A DNA stretch of 53,062 nucleotides from Thermoguttaceae bacterium (GCA_017937485.1 JAGBDN010000043.1:1-53062); one strand, 5' to 3'; shown: positions 1 through 8,980, counted from the stretch's first letter. The notes: generated by a model from the letters alone, not told the origin. Numbers and translations are program-made.

Positions 1-1329
1 ACGACGATTTCTCTCGCCGCTCTTAATTCCGTTCCTTACGGGCCTTACGTTACGTCGGAGCAAGCCGCGCTCATCGCGTTACGTTCGAACGCGACCCTCG
101 CCGACGAAACGCTCGCCGACTTCGGCGTTCTCTGGGACGAAGCCGACGTCGAAACGTCCCTCGCGGAAACGGCGACCAACGGCGAAACGTTAAGCGGCGT
201 CGCCGAATCGTTAGCCTTCGAATCGCTCGACTTAGGAGAAATCGAACAAGAACCGGGCGACGCGTCCGTCATGAGCGGCGGAAGCGGTCAAAGCGGTTCG
301 AGCGGCGGCGGAGATATTACGGTAACGACGTCCGGCGGAACCGCCGTAGCTTCCGGCGCCTTGGCGTTTGCCTCCGACTTGGCGATTTCTGAGGACGACG
401 AGGAAATCGTTTTCTATTTTTACGGCTCGGCGAACACGACGATTTCGGTAAGCGTTAGCGGCGTCGATTCGAGCGACTACTCGTTGAGCGCAACGTCTAT
501 CCAATTGAACGAGCAAGGTTTCGGTTGGTTCACGTTCCAAAGCGTGTCGGACGACGCGTACGAAGGAGACGAGATCGCGACGATTACGCTAAGCGCGACT
601 GGCGACGTTACCCTTTCGCAGAGCGTGTTTACGGCGGCGATCGTCGACTCGCCGGAGTTTATTTCGCCCGCCGACGCAACCGCCGGAAATTCGGCTGTTG
701 TAAACGAAGACGTTTTTCACGGCGAGTTTCTCAACACGTCGAACATTGCGTTAAATTCTAACGTCGTACTTTTTAGTCCGACGATTCTTAACGCGCATTC
801 CGTTTGTTACTCTTGGACGGTCAACGGAACCGGCGCCGGCGCGTTGCACCTTAACGAATCGACGGGCGTCGTAACGTATAACGCTGAAGGTATGAACGAA
901 ATGTACGGGAACGTTATCGTCGATTTAACAGTATCTTACGACGGTAACTCTAATATTAGCGACACGATTGCTTTATACTTTACATGGGGCGACGTCAGTT
1001 CGGCGAAAAGTATTATCGCTCAATGGCATTCGGAGGCGTTGCAAAATGAAGACGCGTGGAAGACTTTGATGAACCAATGCGAAAGTTTTGCGAATTATTT
1101 TGAGACTTATCTCAATGGAAAACTTAGGCAATATCCGAACGTCGGATATTGCGTGAACAGCGCGGTAGGGTTAACGTTTAGCGTAAAACTGTTCAATCCG
1201 TTGACGAAAAAACACGCGGCCATTCGGGTGGTTTATCGAAATGGCGACGAATTGTTTTATGATAACGGCAGTTGGGGAGGAATTTTTCTTTTAAGCGAAA
1301 TCCCGAATTATGCAACCCCGGATTTTTAA
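1..1329 (+). CDS. Large secreted/surface protein, 3' part, with Calx-beta-like region and cysteine-protease-like C-terminus
   Basis: The frame is open from base 1, so the gene begins before the window; the first ATG (271) is internal, inside a Gly/Ser linker. About 442 residues are visible. Residues ~115-215 are Thr/Ser/Val-rich beta-type sequence with a DxYEGDExATITLSAT stretch that resembles Calx-beta or cadherin-like modules of planctomycete surface proteins. The last ~110 residues differ: alpha/beta-looking, with a Cys in a QCESFA helix, a later HAAIRVVY strand and a YDNG turn. That order (Cys helix, His strand, Asp/Asn) is the layout of papain- and transglutaminase-like enzymes, so this may be a peptidase or toxin domain; this is inference. 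GC drops inside the gene: 38 of 60 bases at 241-300 against 27 of 60 at 961-1020. Two small membrane-protein genes follow after 41 bases. Coding is certain; the function is tentative. Confidence 0.8.
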   Translation, partial: TTISLAALNSVPYGPYVTSEQAALIALRSNATLADETLADFGVLWDEADVETSLAETATNGETLSGVAESLAFESLDLGEIEQEPGDASVMSGGSGQSGSSGGGDITVTTSGGTAVASGALAFASDLAISEDDEEIVFYFYGSANTTISVSVSGVDSSDYSLSATSIQLNEQGFGWFTFQSVSDDAYEGDEIATITLSATGDVTLSQSVFTAAIVDSPEFISPADATAGNSAVVNEDVFHGEFLNTSNIALNSNVVLFSPTILNAHSVCYSWTVNGTGAGALHLNESTGVVTYNAEGMNEMYGNVIVDLTVSYDGNSNISDTIALYFTWGDVSSAKSIIAQWHSEALQNEDAWKTLMNQCESFANYFETYLNGKLRQYPNVGYCVNSAVGLTFSVKLFNPLTKKHAAIRVVYRNGDELFYDNGSWGGIFLLSEIPNYATPDF

Positions 1330-1370
1330 TGATTTAGGAATTAGCAGCAAAAGACGAGATAGGTGAAACG

Positions 1371-1766
1371 ATGGAATTGACGCTGTTGGGCGGCGCTCCG
1401 GAAGTGCATTTGAACGCGTTGGTATTGGTCGCTGGAATCGCGGGAGGCGTTTGGACAACGCGTTTTGCAGAGCGAGAAGGCTTGGGGAAACTCGGCCTTC
1501 TTTTGGCCGTTGGGTTGGGCGCGTTGAGCGGGTTTTTACTTGCGCTCGACGATCCGGGCCGCGGGCAGAATTTTTATTATCAATCGAACGTGTTTCGGAT
1601 CGACGTCGAATTCGCGTTGTTCCGAACGGCGATCGGCGCCGTCGCCGCTGCGTTGGGAGGAATTTGGGCGCGCTCGCGGTTCGCGTCTCGGCGACTTGCG
1701 GCGGCAAACGCGGAGTCGGACCAAGCGGAAGAACGCGAAACGTCGGTAGAAAATGCGACAAAATAG
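1371..1766 (+). CDS. Small three-TM membrane protein, unknown function
   Basis: 131 residues with three hydrophobic segments (about residues 14-30, 42-60 and 82-100), Arg/Lys-rich connecting loops and an acidic polar tail ending ATK. An AGGTG ribosome site lies seven bases before the ATG. I do not recognise a family. The next gene has the same topology, a similar size and the same ATK ending, so the two may be old paralogues. They sit between a secreted protein with an enzyme-like C-terminus and a glycosyltransferase. An immunity, anchoring or polysaccharide-related role is possible, but nothing in the sequence decides it. Confidence 0.7.
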   Translation: MELTLLGGAPEVHLNALVLVAGIAGGVWTTRFAEREGLGKLGLLLAVGLGALSGFLLALDDPGRGQNFYYQSNVFRIDVEFALFRTAIGAVAAALGGIWARSRFASRRLAAANAESDQAEERETSVENATK

Positions 1767-1775
1767 GAGGAAACG

Positions 1776-2069
1776 ATGGGGTTTATATTTTTGGACGCGA
1801 TCGCTTTCGGGGCGGCGTTTGTCGTCGTCGCGTTAGGAACGATCGTCGCGCGTCGCGGAACATCGAAGAAAACGCCGTCGCTGAAAACGGCCTTATGGAT
1901 CGGCGTTTGGCTTGGCGTCGCGCTTTTGTTGGAAGACAACGCGTTTGAGCCGCAAGGAAATCCGCATTTCACGCGGATACTCTTGGCGTGCGTCGGCGCC
2001 GTGTTGGGACGTTGGACGGCGGGGTTTGCGACTAAATCTTGGTCTAGTTCGGCGGAAGCGACAAAATGA
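1776..2069 (+). CDS. Small three-TM membrane protein, unknown function
   Basis: 97 residues with three predicted membrane segments (about 5-23, 39-53 and 65-82), a basic loop after the first and an ED-containing loop after the second. A strong AGGAGG ribosome site sits five bases before the ATG and abuts the stop of the preceding gene, nine bases away. Its last four bases (ATGA) overlap the start of the glycosyltransferase gene, so translation is probably coupled. No family recognised. The similarity to the preceding protein lies in topology, in the loop between TM2 and TM3 and in the shared ATK terminus. Confidence 0.7.
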   Translation: MGFIFLDAIAFGAAFVVVALGTIVARRGTSKKTPSLKTALWIGVWLGVALLLEDNAFEPQGNPHFTRILLACVGAVLGRWTAGFATKSWSSSAEATK

Positions 2070-3274
2070 CGCGAATCCTGTTCGCCTCTTGGCATTGGTA
2101 TCTAGACCAATCGAACGGGGCGTCGATCACGACGCGGGAAACGCTTCTCGCGTTGGCGCGGCGCGGTTGGGACGTCAAAACGTTCTGCGGCGCCGCGACC
2201 GATTTCTTTACCTCGCCAAGCGTCGACGATATCTTGACTTCCAGCGGCGTCGCCGTTAAAAAACGTTTCGACGGCGGCGTCGGCGAGGGCGCGTTTCGAG
2301 CCGTTTCTTACCGCGATTCCGGCGTCGAGTCGGTCGTCGTCGCGCCGCGTTCCGGGTTGGGCGTCGGAGTCGGAACGGTTCCGTCGCGACCGGCGGGAGC
2401 GGCGTTTTTACAACTCTTCGCCGAAACGCTGCGCCGTCTATCGCCCGACGTCGTCTTGACTTACGGCGGCTATTGGCTCGGCGGCGACATGCTGAAACTC
2501 GCGAAAAAAAGCGGCGCGAAAACGGTCGCTTGGCTTCATAATCTCGCCTATCGCGACGCCGGGTACTTCCGCGACGTCGACTCGACGCTCGTCCCGTCCG
2601 AGTTCGCCGCCGACGTTTACCGCAAACGGTTGGGACTCGACCCGGTCGCCGTTCCGCCGCTAATCGATTGGCGCAAAGTCCGCCCGGAGAACGCCGAAGA
2701 GGACGAGGACGACGCGCGAAAATTCGTTCTTTTCGTCAACCCGAGCGTCGGCAAGGGCGCGCCGCTTTTCGCGAAAATCGTCGAGGAAACGAACAAAATT
2801 CGGCCCGAGATTCCGTTTTTGGTCGTCGAAGGGAGCGCCGCTTCGAGCGCGTTGGCCCGTTGCGATTGGGAGCGCCGAGACGGTTGGAACCTGTTCCGCG
2901 CCGCGAACACGTCGACGCCGCGCGAGTTTTACCGAGTCGCGAAACTTGCGCTGATTCCGTCCTTTTTCGAAGAGTCGTTCGGTCGCGTCGCGGCGGAAGC
3001 GTTGGGCGCCGGGGTTCCGGTCGTCGCGTCGAATCGGGGCGCGCTCCCGGAGACGGTCGGGGACGCCGGAATTTTGCTCGATATTCCGGAGCGGTTGACG
3101 CCGACGTCGCAAGAGAAGCCGACCGCCGCCGACGCCGCGCCTTGGGTCGACGCGATTATTTCGCTTTGGGACGGCGACGAACGCCGGAAAGCGTTGCGCG
3201 AAAACGGCTTGCAACGAGCGAAACGTTGGACGGAAGAACGCGTCGTCGAACTTTACGAGGCCGCGTTGCGTTAA
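2066..3274 (+). CDS. Glycosyltransferase, GT4-type (GT-B fold)
   Basis: 402 residues, the normal length for GT4. The N-terminal half has a WHWYLDQSNGAS-type acceptor-domain opening, a VAWLHN strand and a VPSEFAADVY helix. The C-terminal nucleotide-sugar half carries the E-x7-E signature as EESFGRVAAEA, followed by GVPVVASNRGALPE and the usual closing helix. It should transfer a sugar from a nucleotide donor on the cytosolic side of the membrane, for a glycan or glycolipid. It starts inside the stop of the preceding small membrane-protein gene (ATGA overlap). It is far from the polysaccharide operon at 28-40 kb and probably serves a different product. Donor and acceptor cannot be read from the sequence. 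Confidence 0.88.
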   Translation: MTRILFASWHWYLDQSNGASITTRETLLALARRGWDVKTFCGAATDFFTSPSVDDILTSSGVAVKKRFDGGVGEGAFRAVSYRDSGVESVVVAPRSGLGVGVGTVPSRPAGAAFLQLFAETLRRLSPDVVLTYGGYWLGGDMLKLAKKSGAKTVAWLHNLAYRDAGYFRDVDSTLVPSEFAADVYRKRLGLDPVAVPPLIDWRKVRPENAEEDEDDARKFVLFVNPSVGKGAPLFAKIVEETNKIRPEIPFLVVEGSAASSALARCDWERRDGWNLFRAANTSTPREFYRVAKLALIPSFFEESFGRVAAEALGAGVPVVASNRGALPETVGDAGILLDIPERLTPTSQEKPTAADAAPWVDAIISLWDGDERRKALRENGLQRAKRWTEERVVELYEAALR

Positions 3275-3537
3275 CGCTCGGTTCTTGCGACTTCTTGCGG
3301 CGCGTTCTCTTTAAACCTTGCCGTCGCTCGGTTTAGCGTCGACTTTTCAACGTCGAACTCGAACGAACGGCGGGCGGAGCCGGAATCTTTACGCCGTCCG
3401 CAACAATTTTAGAACGCCGTCTTCTTTTTGCGTTCGGACGCCGCGCCTCTCTTTTCGACGTTATATTGAAGCGACGCCGCCTCCGTCTCGACGGTCGAAC
3501 GGTTGCGCGGCGCCGTCGAAAAGCCGGAGTCGCCGTT

Positions 3538-5526
3538 ATGAAGCCGTCCCCCCGCCCCGTCGCTCTCGCCGCCCTGATTCTCGCGTCGGCGTTTGGAATC
3601 GCCGCTTTTTCTCGCGTCGCGTCAAACCGCGCTCGTTCGACGCCCGCGTCCGCTCCGGAAACGTTTTCCGACGCGACGTCGCCGAACGCTTCGCCGATTC
3701 CGCCGCGAACGCCCGACGCCGAGTCGTCCCAAACGCCGCCGACGACGAACGCTCCGCCGGAAACGTTTCCAACGTCGACGCTTCCGGAAAAAACGCCTTC
3801 CGACGCGCCGACGACGAACGCTCCGTCGACGGAAACGACTCAAAACCCGGCGCTTGCAACGTCGCGACCGTCCGCCGCCGTTCCGGTTCGCACCGCCGTC
3901 GCGACGACCGCCGACGTCGAAACGAAACGCTCGTTTCGCGGTTTCACCGAAGTCGACCCGGTCGAAATCGTTCCCCGCGTTCGCGGTTTTCTCGAATCGA
4001 TCGAGTTCCAACCGGGCGCGCTCGTCGAAGAGGGCGACGTTCTTTTTCGCGTCGAGTCGTTCGATTATCAAAACGAAGTCGACGCGGCGAAAGCGGAACT
4101 CGCGGCGGCGACCGCTCGGGAAGCTCGCGCGAAAGCGACGCATCGACGCAACTTACAGCTGCGCAAAGACAAGTCGGTCGCCGGAGTCGTTACCGAAGAA
4201 ACGCTCGAAGAAAGCCAAACCGCTTGGCGCGCCGCGAACGCCGAAACCGCGAAAGCTCGCGCAAGGCTCGCCGCCGCCGAAAAGCAACTTGAACGAACGG
4301 TCGTTCGGGCGCCCTGTCGCGGGCAAATCAGCCGTCCGTTTTATCCGGTCGGAACGTTTCTCGACGGTTCGGCGCTCGACCCGCCGGTCTTGGCGCGCCT
4401 CGTCGCGATGGATCCGATGCTCGTCTACTTTTACGCGACCGACCGGGAGTTTCTCGAATTTCAGCGGAAACGCCGCGACGCGCTTAAAGATCGCCTCGGC
4501 AAGCGTTACGACGAGAAAAACTACGCGAACGTCGCGCTTCGCGAAGCGTTAAAAGCGGAAAACTTGCCCGATTATATCGACTTTGAAGTCAGTTTCCCGG
4601 GCCTCGACGAAAAGGGCGTTTATTCGCGACGCGGCGTCGTTAATTATGTCGACGTCCAAATCGACCGTTCGACCGGCGTCGTCGCGTTGCGGGGCGAGAT
4701 TCCGAACCCGGATTACTCGATTTATCCCGGCGTCGTTTGCGAAGTCGCGTTGACCGACGAGCCGGTGAAAAACGCGACGTTAATCGACGTCAAAGCGGTT
4801 TGCAACGACCTCAATTCGCAATTCGTTTGGGTCGTCGACGAAAACGACGTTCCGCGCCGCCGGACGGTCGAACTCGGTCGCAAAACGCAAAACGGCTCGC
4901 AAGTCGTCGCGACGTCGGGAGTTAAGCCGGGCGAGCGTTACGTCGTCGACGGCGTTCTCAATCTGCGCCCCGGTTTGCGTGTCGTCGAAGCGGCGCCGCG
5001 AAAACGTCTCGACGACGCCCCTTTCGCCCCGGACGAACGAGAAACCGCCGTCGCGTCGACGCCCGCCTCCTCCGCCCCGCCGCCTCCCCCCAAAAGCGAA
5101 ACCGTCCGCGCCGCCAAACCGCTCGCCCCCGTTTCCGTCGACGATTCCAACGCTCCCCCCAAACCGGAAAACGCAACCCCCGTCGACGCGCCCCGACGCA
5201 GGAACGCCGACGATTCCAACGAAAAACCAAAATTACCCCCAAACGCAACCCCCGTCGACGCGCCCCGACGCTCGAACGCCGACGATTCCGCCAAAAAACC
5301 AAAATTACCCCCAAACGCAACCCCCGTCGACGCGCCCCGACGCAGGAACGCCGACGGTTCCGACGAAAAACCCCAATTACCCCCAAACGCAACCCCCGTC
5401 GACGCGTCTTCCAACGCCAATTACGCCGCCCGCGCCGTCCCCTCCGCTCTCGCGCCTCTCCGCGACGCGACCAAATCGCCGACGCCGCCTCCTTCGCGTC
5501 GCCCCGTTTCCGCGATCGACCGATAA
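3538..5526 (+). CDS. Periplasmic adaptor (membrane fusion) protein of RND/HlyD type with repetitive Pro-rich tail
   Basis: I start at the ATG at 3538 (662 residues) because it opens directly on a signal sequence (KPSPRP then ALAALILASAFGIAAF); the upstream ATG at 3466 would add 24 Arg-rich residues in front of it. A Thr/Pro-rich linker (~25-115) leads to an AcrA-like core: beta-barrel/lipoyl strands around VRGFLESIEFQPGALVEEGD, a coiled-coil hairpin (~180-255), a second lipoyl half (RAPCRGQIS) and the membrane-proximal barrel. Residues ~490-660 are low complexity and include a 24-residue tandem repeat. Such adaptors bridge an inner-membrane pump and an outer-membrane channel, but no pump or channel gene adjoins this one. 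The pump must be encoded elsewhere or the protein has another partner. Confidence 0.85.
   Translation: MKPSPRPVALAALILASAFGIAAFSRVASNRARSTPASAPETFSDATSPNASPIPPRTPDAESSQTPPTTNAPPETFPTSTLPEKTPSDAPTTNAPSTETTQNPALATSRPSAAVPVRTAVATTADVETKRSFRGFTEVDPVEIVPRVRGFLESIEFQPGALVEEGDVLFRVESFDYQNEVDAAKAELAAATAREARAKATHRRNLQLRKDKSVAGVVTEETLEESQTAWRAANAETAKARARLAAAEKQLERTVVRAPCRGQISRPFYPVGTFLDGSALDPPVLARLVAMDPMLVYFYATDREFLEFQRKRRDALKDRLGKRYDEKNYANVALREALKAENLPDYIDFEVSFPGLDEKGVYSRRGVVNYVDVQIDRSTGVVALRGEIPNPDYSIYPGVVCEVALTDEPVKNATLIDVKAVCNDLNSQFVWVVDENDVPRRRTVELGRKTQNGSQVVATSGVKPGERYVVDGVLNLRPGLRVVEAAPRKRLDDAPFAPDERETAVASTPASSAPPPPPKSETVRAAKPLAPVSVDDSNAPPKPENATPVDAPRRRNADDSNEKPKLPPNATPVDAPRRSNADDSAKKPKLPPNATPVDAPRRRNADGSDEKPQLPPNATPVDASSNANYAARAVPSALAPLRDATKSPTPPPSRRPVSAIDR
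5170..5406 (+). repeat. 72-bp tandem repeat coding for a 24-residue Pro/Asp/Arg unit
   Basis: Copies begin at 5170, 5242 and 5314, with a partial fourth at 5386. Each starts with codons for NATPVDAP and runs through a charged NADDS-type centre to KPKLPP. Spacing is exactly 72 bp, so the reading frame is kept. It lies in the C-terminal tail of the adaptor protein. The copies differ at a few positions, mainly in the charged centre. Confidence 0.93.
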
Positions 5527-5551
5527 AATCGGAAAGCGCCGTCCGTCCCGC

Positions 5552-5580
5552 TTGAAATTCGGCGCGTTCCGGGTTATAAT
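5552..5580 (+). promoter_or_regulatory. Sigma-70-type promoter upstream of the radical SAM gene
   Basis: TTGAAA at 5552-5557 and a perfect TATAAT at 5575-5580 are separated by 17 bases, the best promoter match I found on the plus strand. Transcription would start near 5587, leaving a leader of about 195 bases before the ATG at 5781. Confidence 0.65.
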
Positions 5581-5768
5581 GGAGAGCGAAACGTTCTCGA
5601 CGGTCGAAAAGCCGTCGAAACGTCGCGTCTTCTGCCCGAAATCGGACGACTTTGCCGATTCCGTCGGCTTTGCGGCTTGCGTTCCTCGTTTTTGAGCGGG
5701 CGAACGTCAAGCGCCGAACGGTCGACCGAGCGAAACGCGGCGTCTTCCCGTCCCTGCGCTCCCCCTTA

Positions 5769-5780
5769 TATTAATTAATA
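5769..5780. promoter_or_regulatory. AT-only palindrome directly before the radical SAM start codon
   Basis: TATTAATTAATA is a perfect 12-base palindrome ending one base before the start codon, where a ribosome site would be expected. Similar TATTAAT islands occur upstream of other genes here (11661, 21769, 52252). Its role is unknown. Confidence 0.4.
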
Positions 5781-7682
5781 ATGACGACGCCTTACTTTTT
5801 CGACGCGGAACTTCGACGCTCTATCGAAAGCCTCCTTCTCCCGGACGTTCGCCTCCCCGGTCAATACATCGGCGGCGAAGTCGGTCAAATCGTCAAACCC
5901 GCCGACTCGGTGAAAGCGCGGATGTGCTTTTGTTTTCCGGACGTTTATTCGATCGGAATGTCGAACGTCGCGCTGTCGGTTCTTTACGACGTCGTCAACG
6001 GTCGCGCCGATCTTGCTTGCGAACGCGCCTTTTGCCCCGGTCTCGATATGGAGGCGATCCTCCGAAACGCGAACCTCCCGATTTACTCGCTCGAAACGTT
6101 CACGCCGCTCGCCGCGTTCGACCTCCTCGGCTTCACGCTCCAATACGAGCTTTGTTACACGAACGCGTTGACAATGCTCGACCTCGCCGGGGTTCCGCTT
6201 CGCCGCGTCGAACGTTCGCTCGAAGCGCCGCTGATCGTCGCCGGAGGCCCCGCCGCCGCGTCGCCGGAGGTTATGTCCGATTTTATCGACGTTTTCTTGA
6301 TCGGCGACGGCGAAGAAACGCTCCCGGCGCTCCTCGAACGTTGGGCCGAACTGCGCGCGCAACTCGGCGTCAAACGGGCCTTCGACGCGAAAAACGGCGC
6401 CGTCCGCCGCGACGCGTCCTCGTATTTGGCCGCCGGCGGCGACCCGGTCGCGACCTCGAAAGCGCTCCGTCGCGACGCGCTTCTTCAAATCGCCCGCGAG
6501 TTCCCGAACGCTTACGTTCCGGAGTTTTACGACGTTTCGTTCGACGAAACCGGTCGAGCGCGGCGCCCCCGCCCGAACGCCGACGGCGTCCCGGAATACA
6601 TCGACGCGGCGGTCGTTCGCGACCTGAACGCTTTCCCGCCGCCGAAACGTCCGCTCCTCGCGCTCGTCGAAAGCGTCCAAGACCGCGTTTCGCTCGAGAT
6701 TATGCGCGGCTGCCCGCAAAAATGCCGTTTTTGCCAAAGCACCCAACTCAAACGCCCGCTCCGTTACCGCTCCGTCGAGCAGATTACCGAGTCGATTCTC
6801 GCCGCCTGCGCCTCGACCGGGGTCGACGAAGCGACGCTCCTTTCGCTCTCGTCGAGCGAATATCCGAAATTTGAAGAGGCGCTCCAACGGATTCGCGAAG
6901 CGGTTTGCCCGCGCGGCATTTCGCTTTCCGTCCCGAGCCTCCGCGTCAATCACCAGCTAAGCTCCGTCGTTCAAGGACTTACGACCGAGCGCTCGTCGAG
7001 TTTGACGGTCGCCCCGGAAGCCGCTCGCGACGAAATGCGCCGCCGCATCGCCAAACGCGTTACGAACGACGACCTCTTCGCCGGTTGCCGCGCGGCGTTC
7101 GAAAACAATTTTTCGCGCGTCAAAATGTATTTTATGTGCGGTTTTCCGTATGAAACGGAAGAAGACCTTACCGGGATCGTCGCGCTCTCGAACGACGTTT
7201 GCCGACTCGGGAAAGAGGTTCGCGGGAAGTTCGCGCAAGTCGTCGCGAACGTTTCGAACTTCGTTCCGAAACCGCACACGCCGCTCCAATGGGCCGCGAT
7301 GCAAACTCGCCCTTACTTCGAGGAAGCGCACCGATCGCTCCGTCAAACGCGGCGCGAACGCTCGGTCGATTTGAAGTATCACGACCTGAACACGAGCCTC
7401 CTCGAAGGCCTAATGACGCGGGGCGACCGCCGGGTCGGACGCGTCGTCGAAGCCGCTTGGCGCGCCGGGGCCCGACTCGACGCTTGGCGCGAACACTTCA
7501 AGCCGGAGCTTTGGGACGCCGCCGTCGCCGAATGCGGAATCGACCGCGAAAAGATCGCGCACACGGCGTACTCGCTCGACGCGGAGCTGCCTTGGGATCA
7601 TATTCGCTTCTACAACGACAAAGAGAAGCTCAAAAAAGAGTTCGCGCTCGTCGACCAAGCGAAGTTCAACGAAAAAGACTGA
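5781..7682 (+). CDS. B12-binding/radical SAM protein, TIGR03960 type
   Basis: 633 residues. The N-terminal third matches the TIGR03960 family opening (a DVRLPGQYIGGE segment, then FCFPDVYSIGMSN) and includes a cobalamin-binding-like domain with an IGDGEETLP helix. The radical SAM core begins near residue 300, with the cluster motif C-x3-C-x2-C seen as CPQKCRFC at about 311-318. It should bind a 4Fe-4S cluster and cleave S-adenosylmethionine; the substrate of this family is not known to me. The usual partner, a DUF2344 (TIGR03936) gene, is not next to it. There is no clear ribosome site: the ATG directly follows an AT-only stretch containing a TATTAATTAATA palindrome (5769-5780). Confidence 0.9.
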   Translation: MTTPYFFDAELRRSIESLLLPDVRLPGQYIGGEVGQIVKPADSVKARMCFCFPDVYSIGMSNVALSVLYDVVNGRADLACERAFCPGLDMEAILRNANLPIYSLETFTPLAAFDLLGFTLQYELCYTNALTMLDLAGVPLRRVERSLEAPLIVAGGPAAASPEVMSDFIDVFLIGDGEETLPALLERWAELRAQLGVKRAFDAKNGAVRRDASSYLAAGGDPVATSKALRRDALLQIAREFPNAYVPEFYDVSFDETGRARRPRPNADGVPEYIDAAVVRDLNAFPPPKRPLLALVESVQDRVSLEIMRGCPQKCRFCQSTQLKRPLRYRSVEQITESILAACASTGVDEATLLSLSSSEYPKFEEALQRIREAVCPRGISLSVPSLRVNHQLSSVVQGLTTERSSSLTVAPEAARDEMRRRIAKRVTNDDLFAGCRAAFENNFSRVKMYFMCGFPYETEEDLTGIVALSNDVCRLGKEVRGKFAQVVANVSNFVPKPHTPLQWAAMQTRPYFEEAHRSLRQTRRERSVDLKYHDLNTSLLEGLMTRGDRRVGRVVEAAWRAGARLDAWREHFKPELWDAAVAECGIDREKIAHTAYSLDAELPWDHIRFYNDKEKLKKEFALVDQAKFNEKD

Positions 7683-7948
7683 CCGCCGACGCCCGCAAAC
7701 TCTGCGCCGCTTTCGCAATTCAACGCCGTTTCGCCGTTCGCTCGAACCGCCTCGGCGTTAAACTCGACGCGGTTTGCCTCGCCGTTCCATTTTGCGACGG
7801 CGTTCCGGGCCAAGCGGCGTCCGATTTTTTACCGCGCGTCGTTCCTTGCGAACGTCGGCGACGCGTTCCGTCGTTCGCCCAAGAAGAGGCGCCCGTTCAA
7901 CCGTTATTTTTGTTTTATTTCCTCCGTTTTTCGCAAAGGACGCAACCA

Positions 7949-8980
7949 ATGCCGACGCCCCAATCTTCGCAATTCACCCGACGCGGCTTCTTCGGCGCCT
8001 CGCTCGGAACCGCTTTAACGGCGTCGACCGTCGCCTCGACCGCGTTCGCCGACGCCGCCCCCGCCGCTCCGCCCGCCTTCCCGGAAACGAGCTTCGCGTT
8101 GACCGGCGCCGACGTGAAAATTTACTCGAAAGCGATCGCCGAACCGGTTCGCGTCCTGCAAATTTCCGACGCGCACCTCTTCCTCGACGACGAGCGCGGC
8201 GCCGATTACCGCGATTACTCGAAGCGAATGGCGGCGGCGTACAACAAAACGAAACACTTCAAAACCGGCGCCGACACGAACCCGATCGACGAGCTGAAAA
8301 AAATTCTCGCCGACGTTAGCCCGGAAAAATACGACGCGGTCGTCCTCACCGGCGATATCGTCAGCTTCCCGTCGGCGGCGGGCGTTGATTTCCTCCTCGA
8401 AAACCTCGGCGCGACCGGCGTTCCTTATTATTACGTCGCCGGGAATCACGACTGGCACTTCGAAGGGCTTCCCGGTTCCTCCGCCGACCTGCGCGCCGAG
8501 TGGACGTCGAAAATCCTCGCGCCGCTCTACCCGAAGGACGCCGACCCGCTCGCCTACTCCGTCGACGTCAAGGGCGTTAAACTCCTCCTCGTCGACGACT
8601 CGACTTACGAGATTTTGCCCGAACAACTCGATTTCGTTCGACGCGAACTCGCCGCCGGGCTCCCGACCGCGCTCTTTATGCACATTCCGCTTTACGCGCC
8701 GGGTCGCGGCGTCGGTTACGGCGTCGCTCACCCGAAATGGGGGGCGGCGACCGACGGCGGTTGGAAGATCGAACGCCGCGAACGTTGGCGAGAAGCCGGT
8801 CATACCGAAACGACGTTCGCCTTCCGTCGCGACGTTTTGACCGCGCCGAACCTCGTCGGCGTCTTTACCGGACACGTTCACGTTTCGTCGCTCGACGTTT
8901 GCGAAGGCAAAGCGAACCTGACCGCCCGCGCCGCCGTCGACGGTTCGACGACGAAAATCGAGTTTCTTCCGCTCGACTAA
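7949..8980 (+). CDS. Tat-exported calcineurin-like metallophosphoesterase
   Basis: 343 residues from the ATG at 7949, which has an AAGGA ribosome site eight bases upstream and opens on a twin-arginine signal (TRRGFFGAS, then a hydrophobic Ala/Thr stretch ending AFADA). The longer open frame upstream overlaps the radical SAM gene and is not coding. All metallophosphoesterase metal motifs are present in order: SDAHLF (D-x-H), TGDIVS (GD), AGNHDWH (GNHD), a MHIPLY histidine and GHVHV (GHxH). Such enzymes use two metal ions to hydrolyse phosphomono- or diesters; this one would act, already folded, outside the cytoplasm. The substrate is unknown. Confidence 0.9.
   Translation: MPTPQSSQFTRRGFFGASLGTALTASTVASTAFADAAPAAPPAFPETSFALTGADVKIYSKAIAEPVRVLQISDAHLFLDDERGADYRDYSKRMAAAYNKTKHFKTGADTNPIDELKKILADVSPEKYDAVVLTGDIVSFPSAAGVDFLLENLGATGVPYYYVAGNHDWHFEGLPGSSADLRAEWTSKILAPLYPKDADPLAYSVDVKGVKLLLVDDSTYEILPEQLDFVRRELAAGLPTALFMHIPLYAPGRGVGYGVAHPKWGAATDGGWKIERRERWREAGHTETTFAFRRDVLTAPNLVGVFTGHVHVSSLDVCEGKANLTARAAVDGSTTKIEFLPLD

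Noticed and set aside
3466..3537. An earlier start for the orphan adaptor
   Set aside because: It would place 24 Arg-rich residues in front of a good signal peptide.
7199..7948. A 250-residue N-terminal extension of the phosphoesterase
   Set aside because: It overlaps the radical SAM gene in another frame; the twin-arginine signal at 7949 marks the true start.
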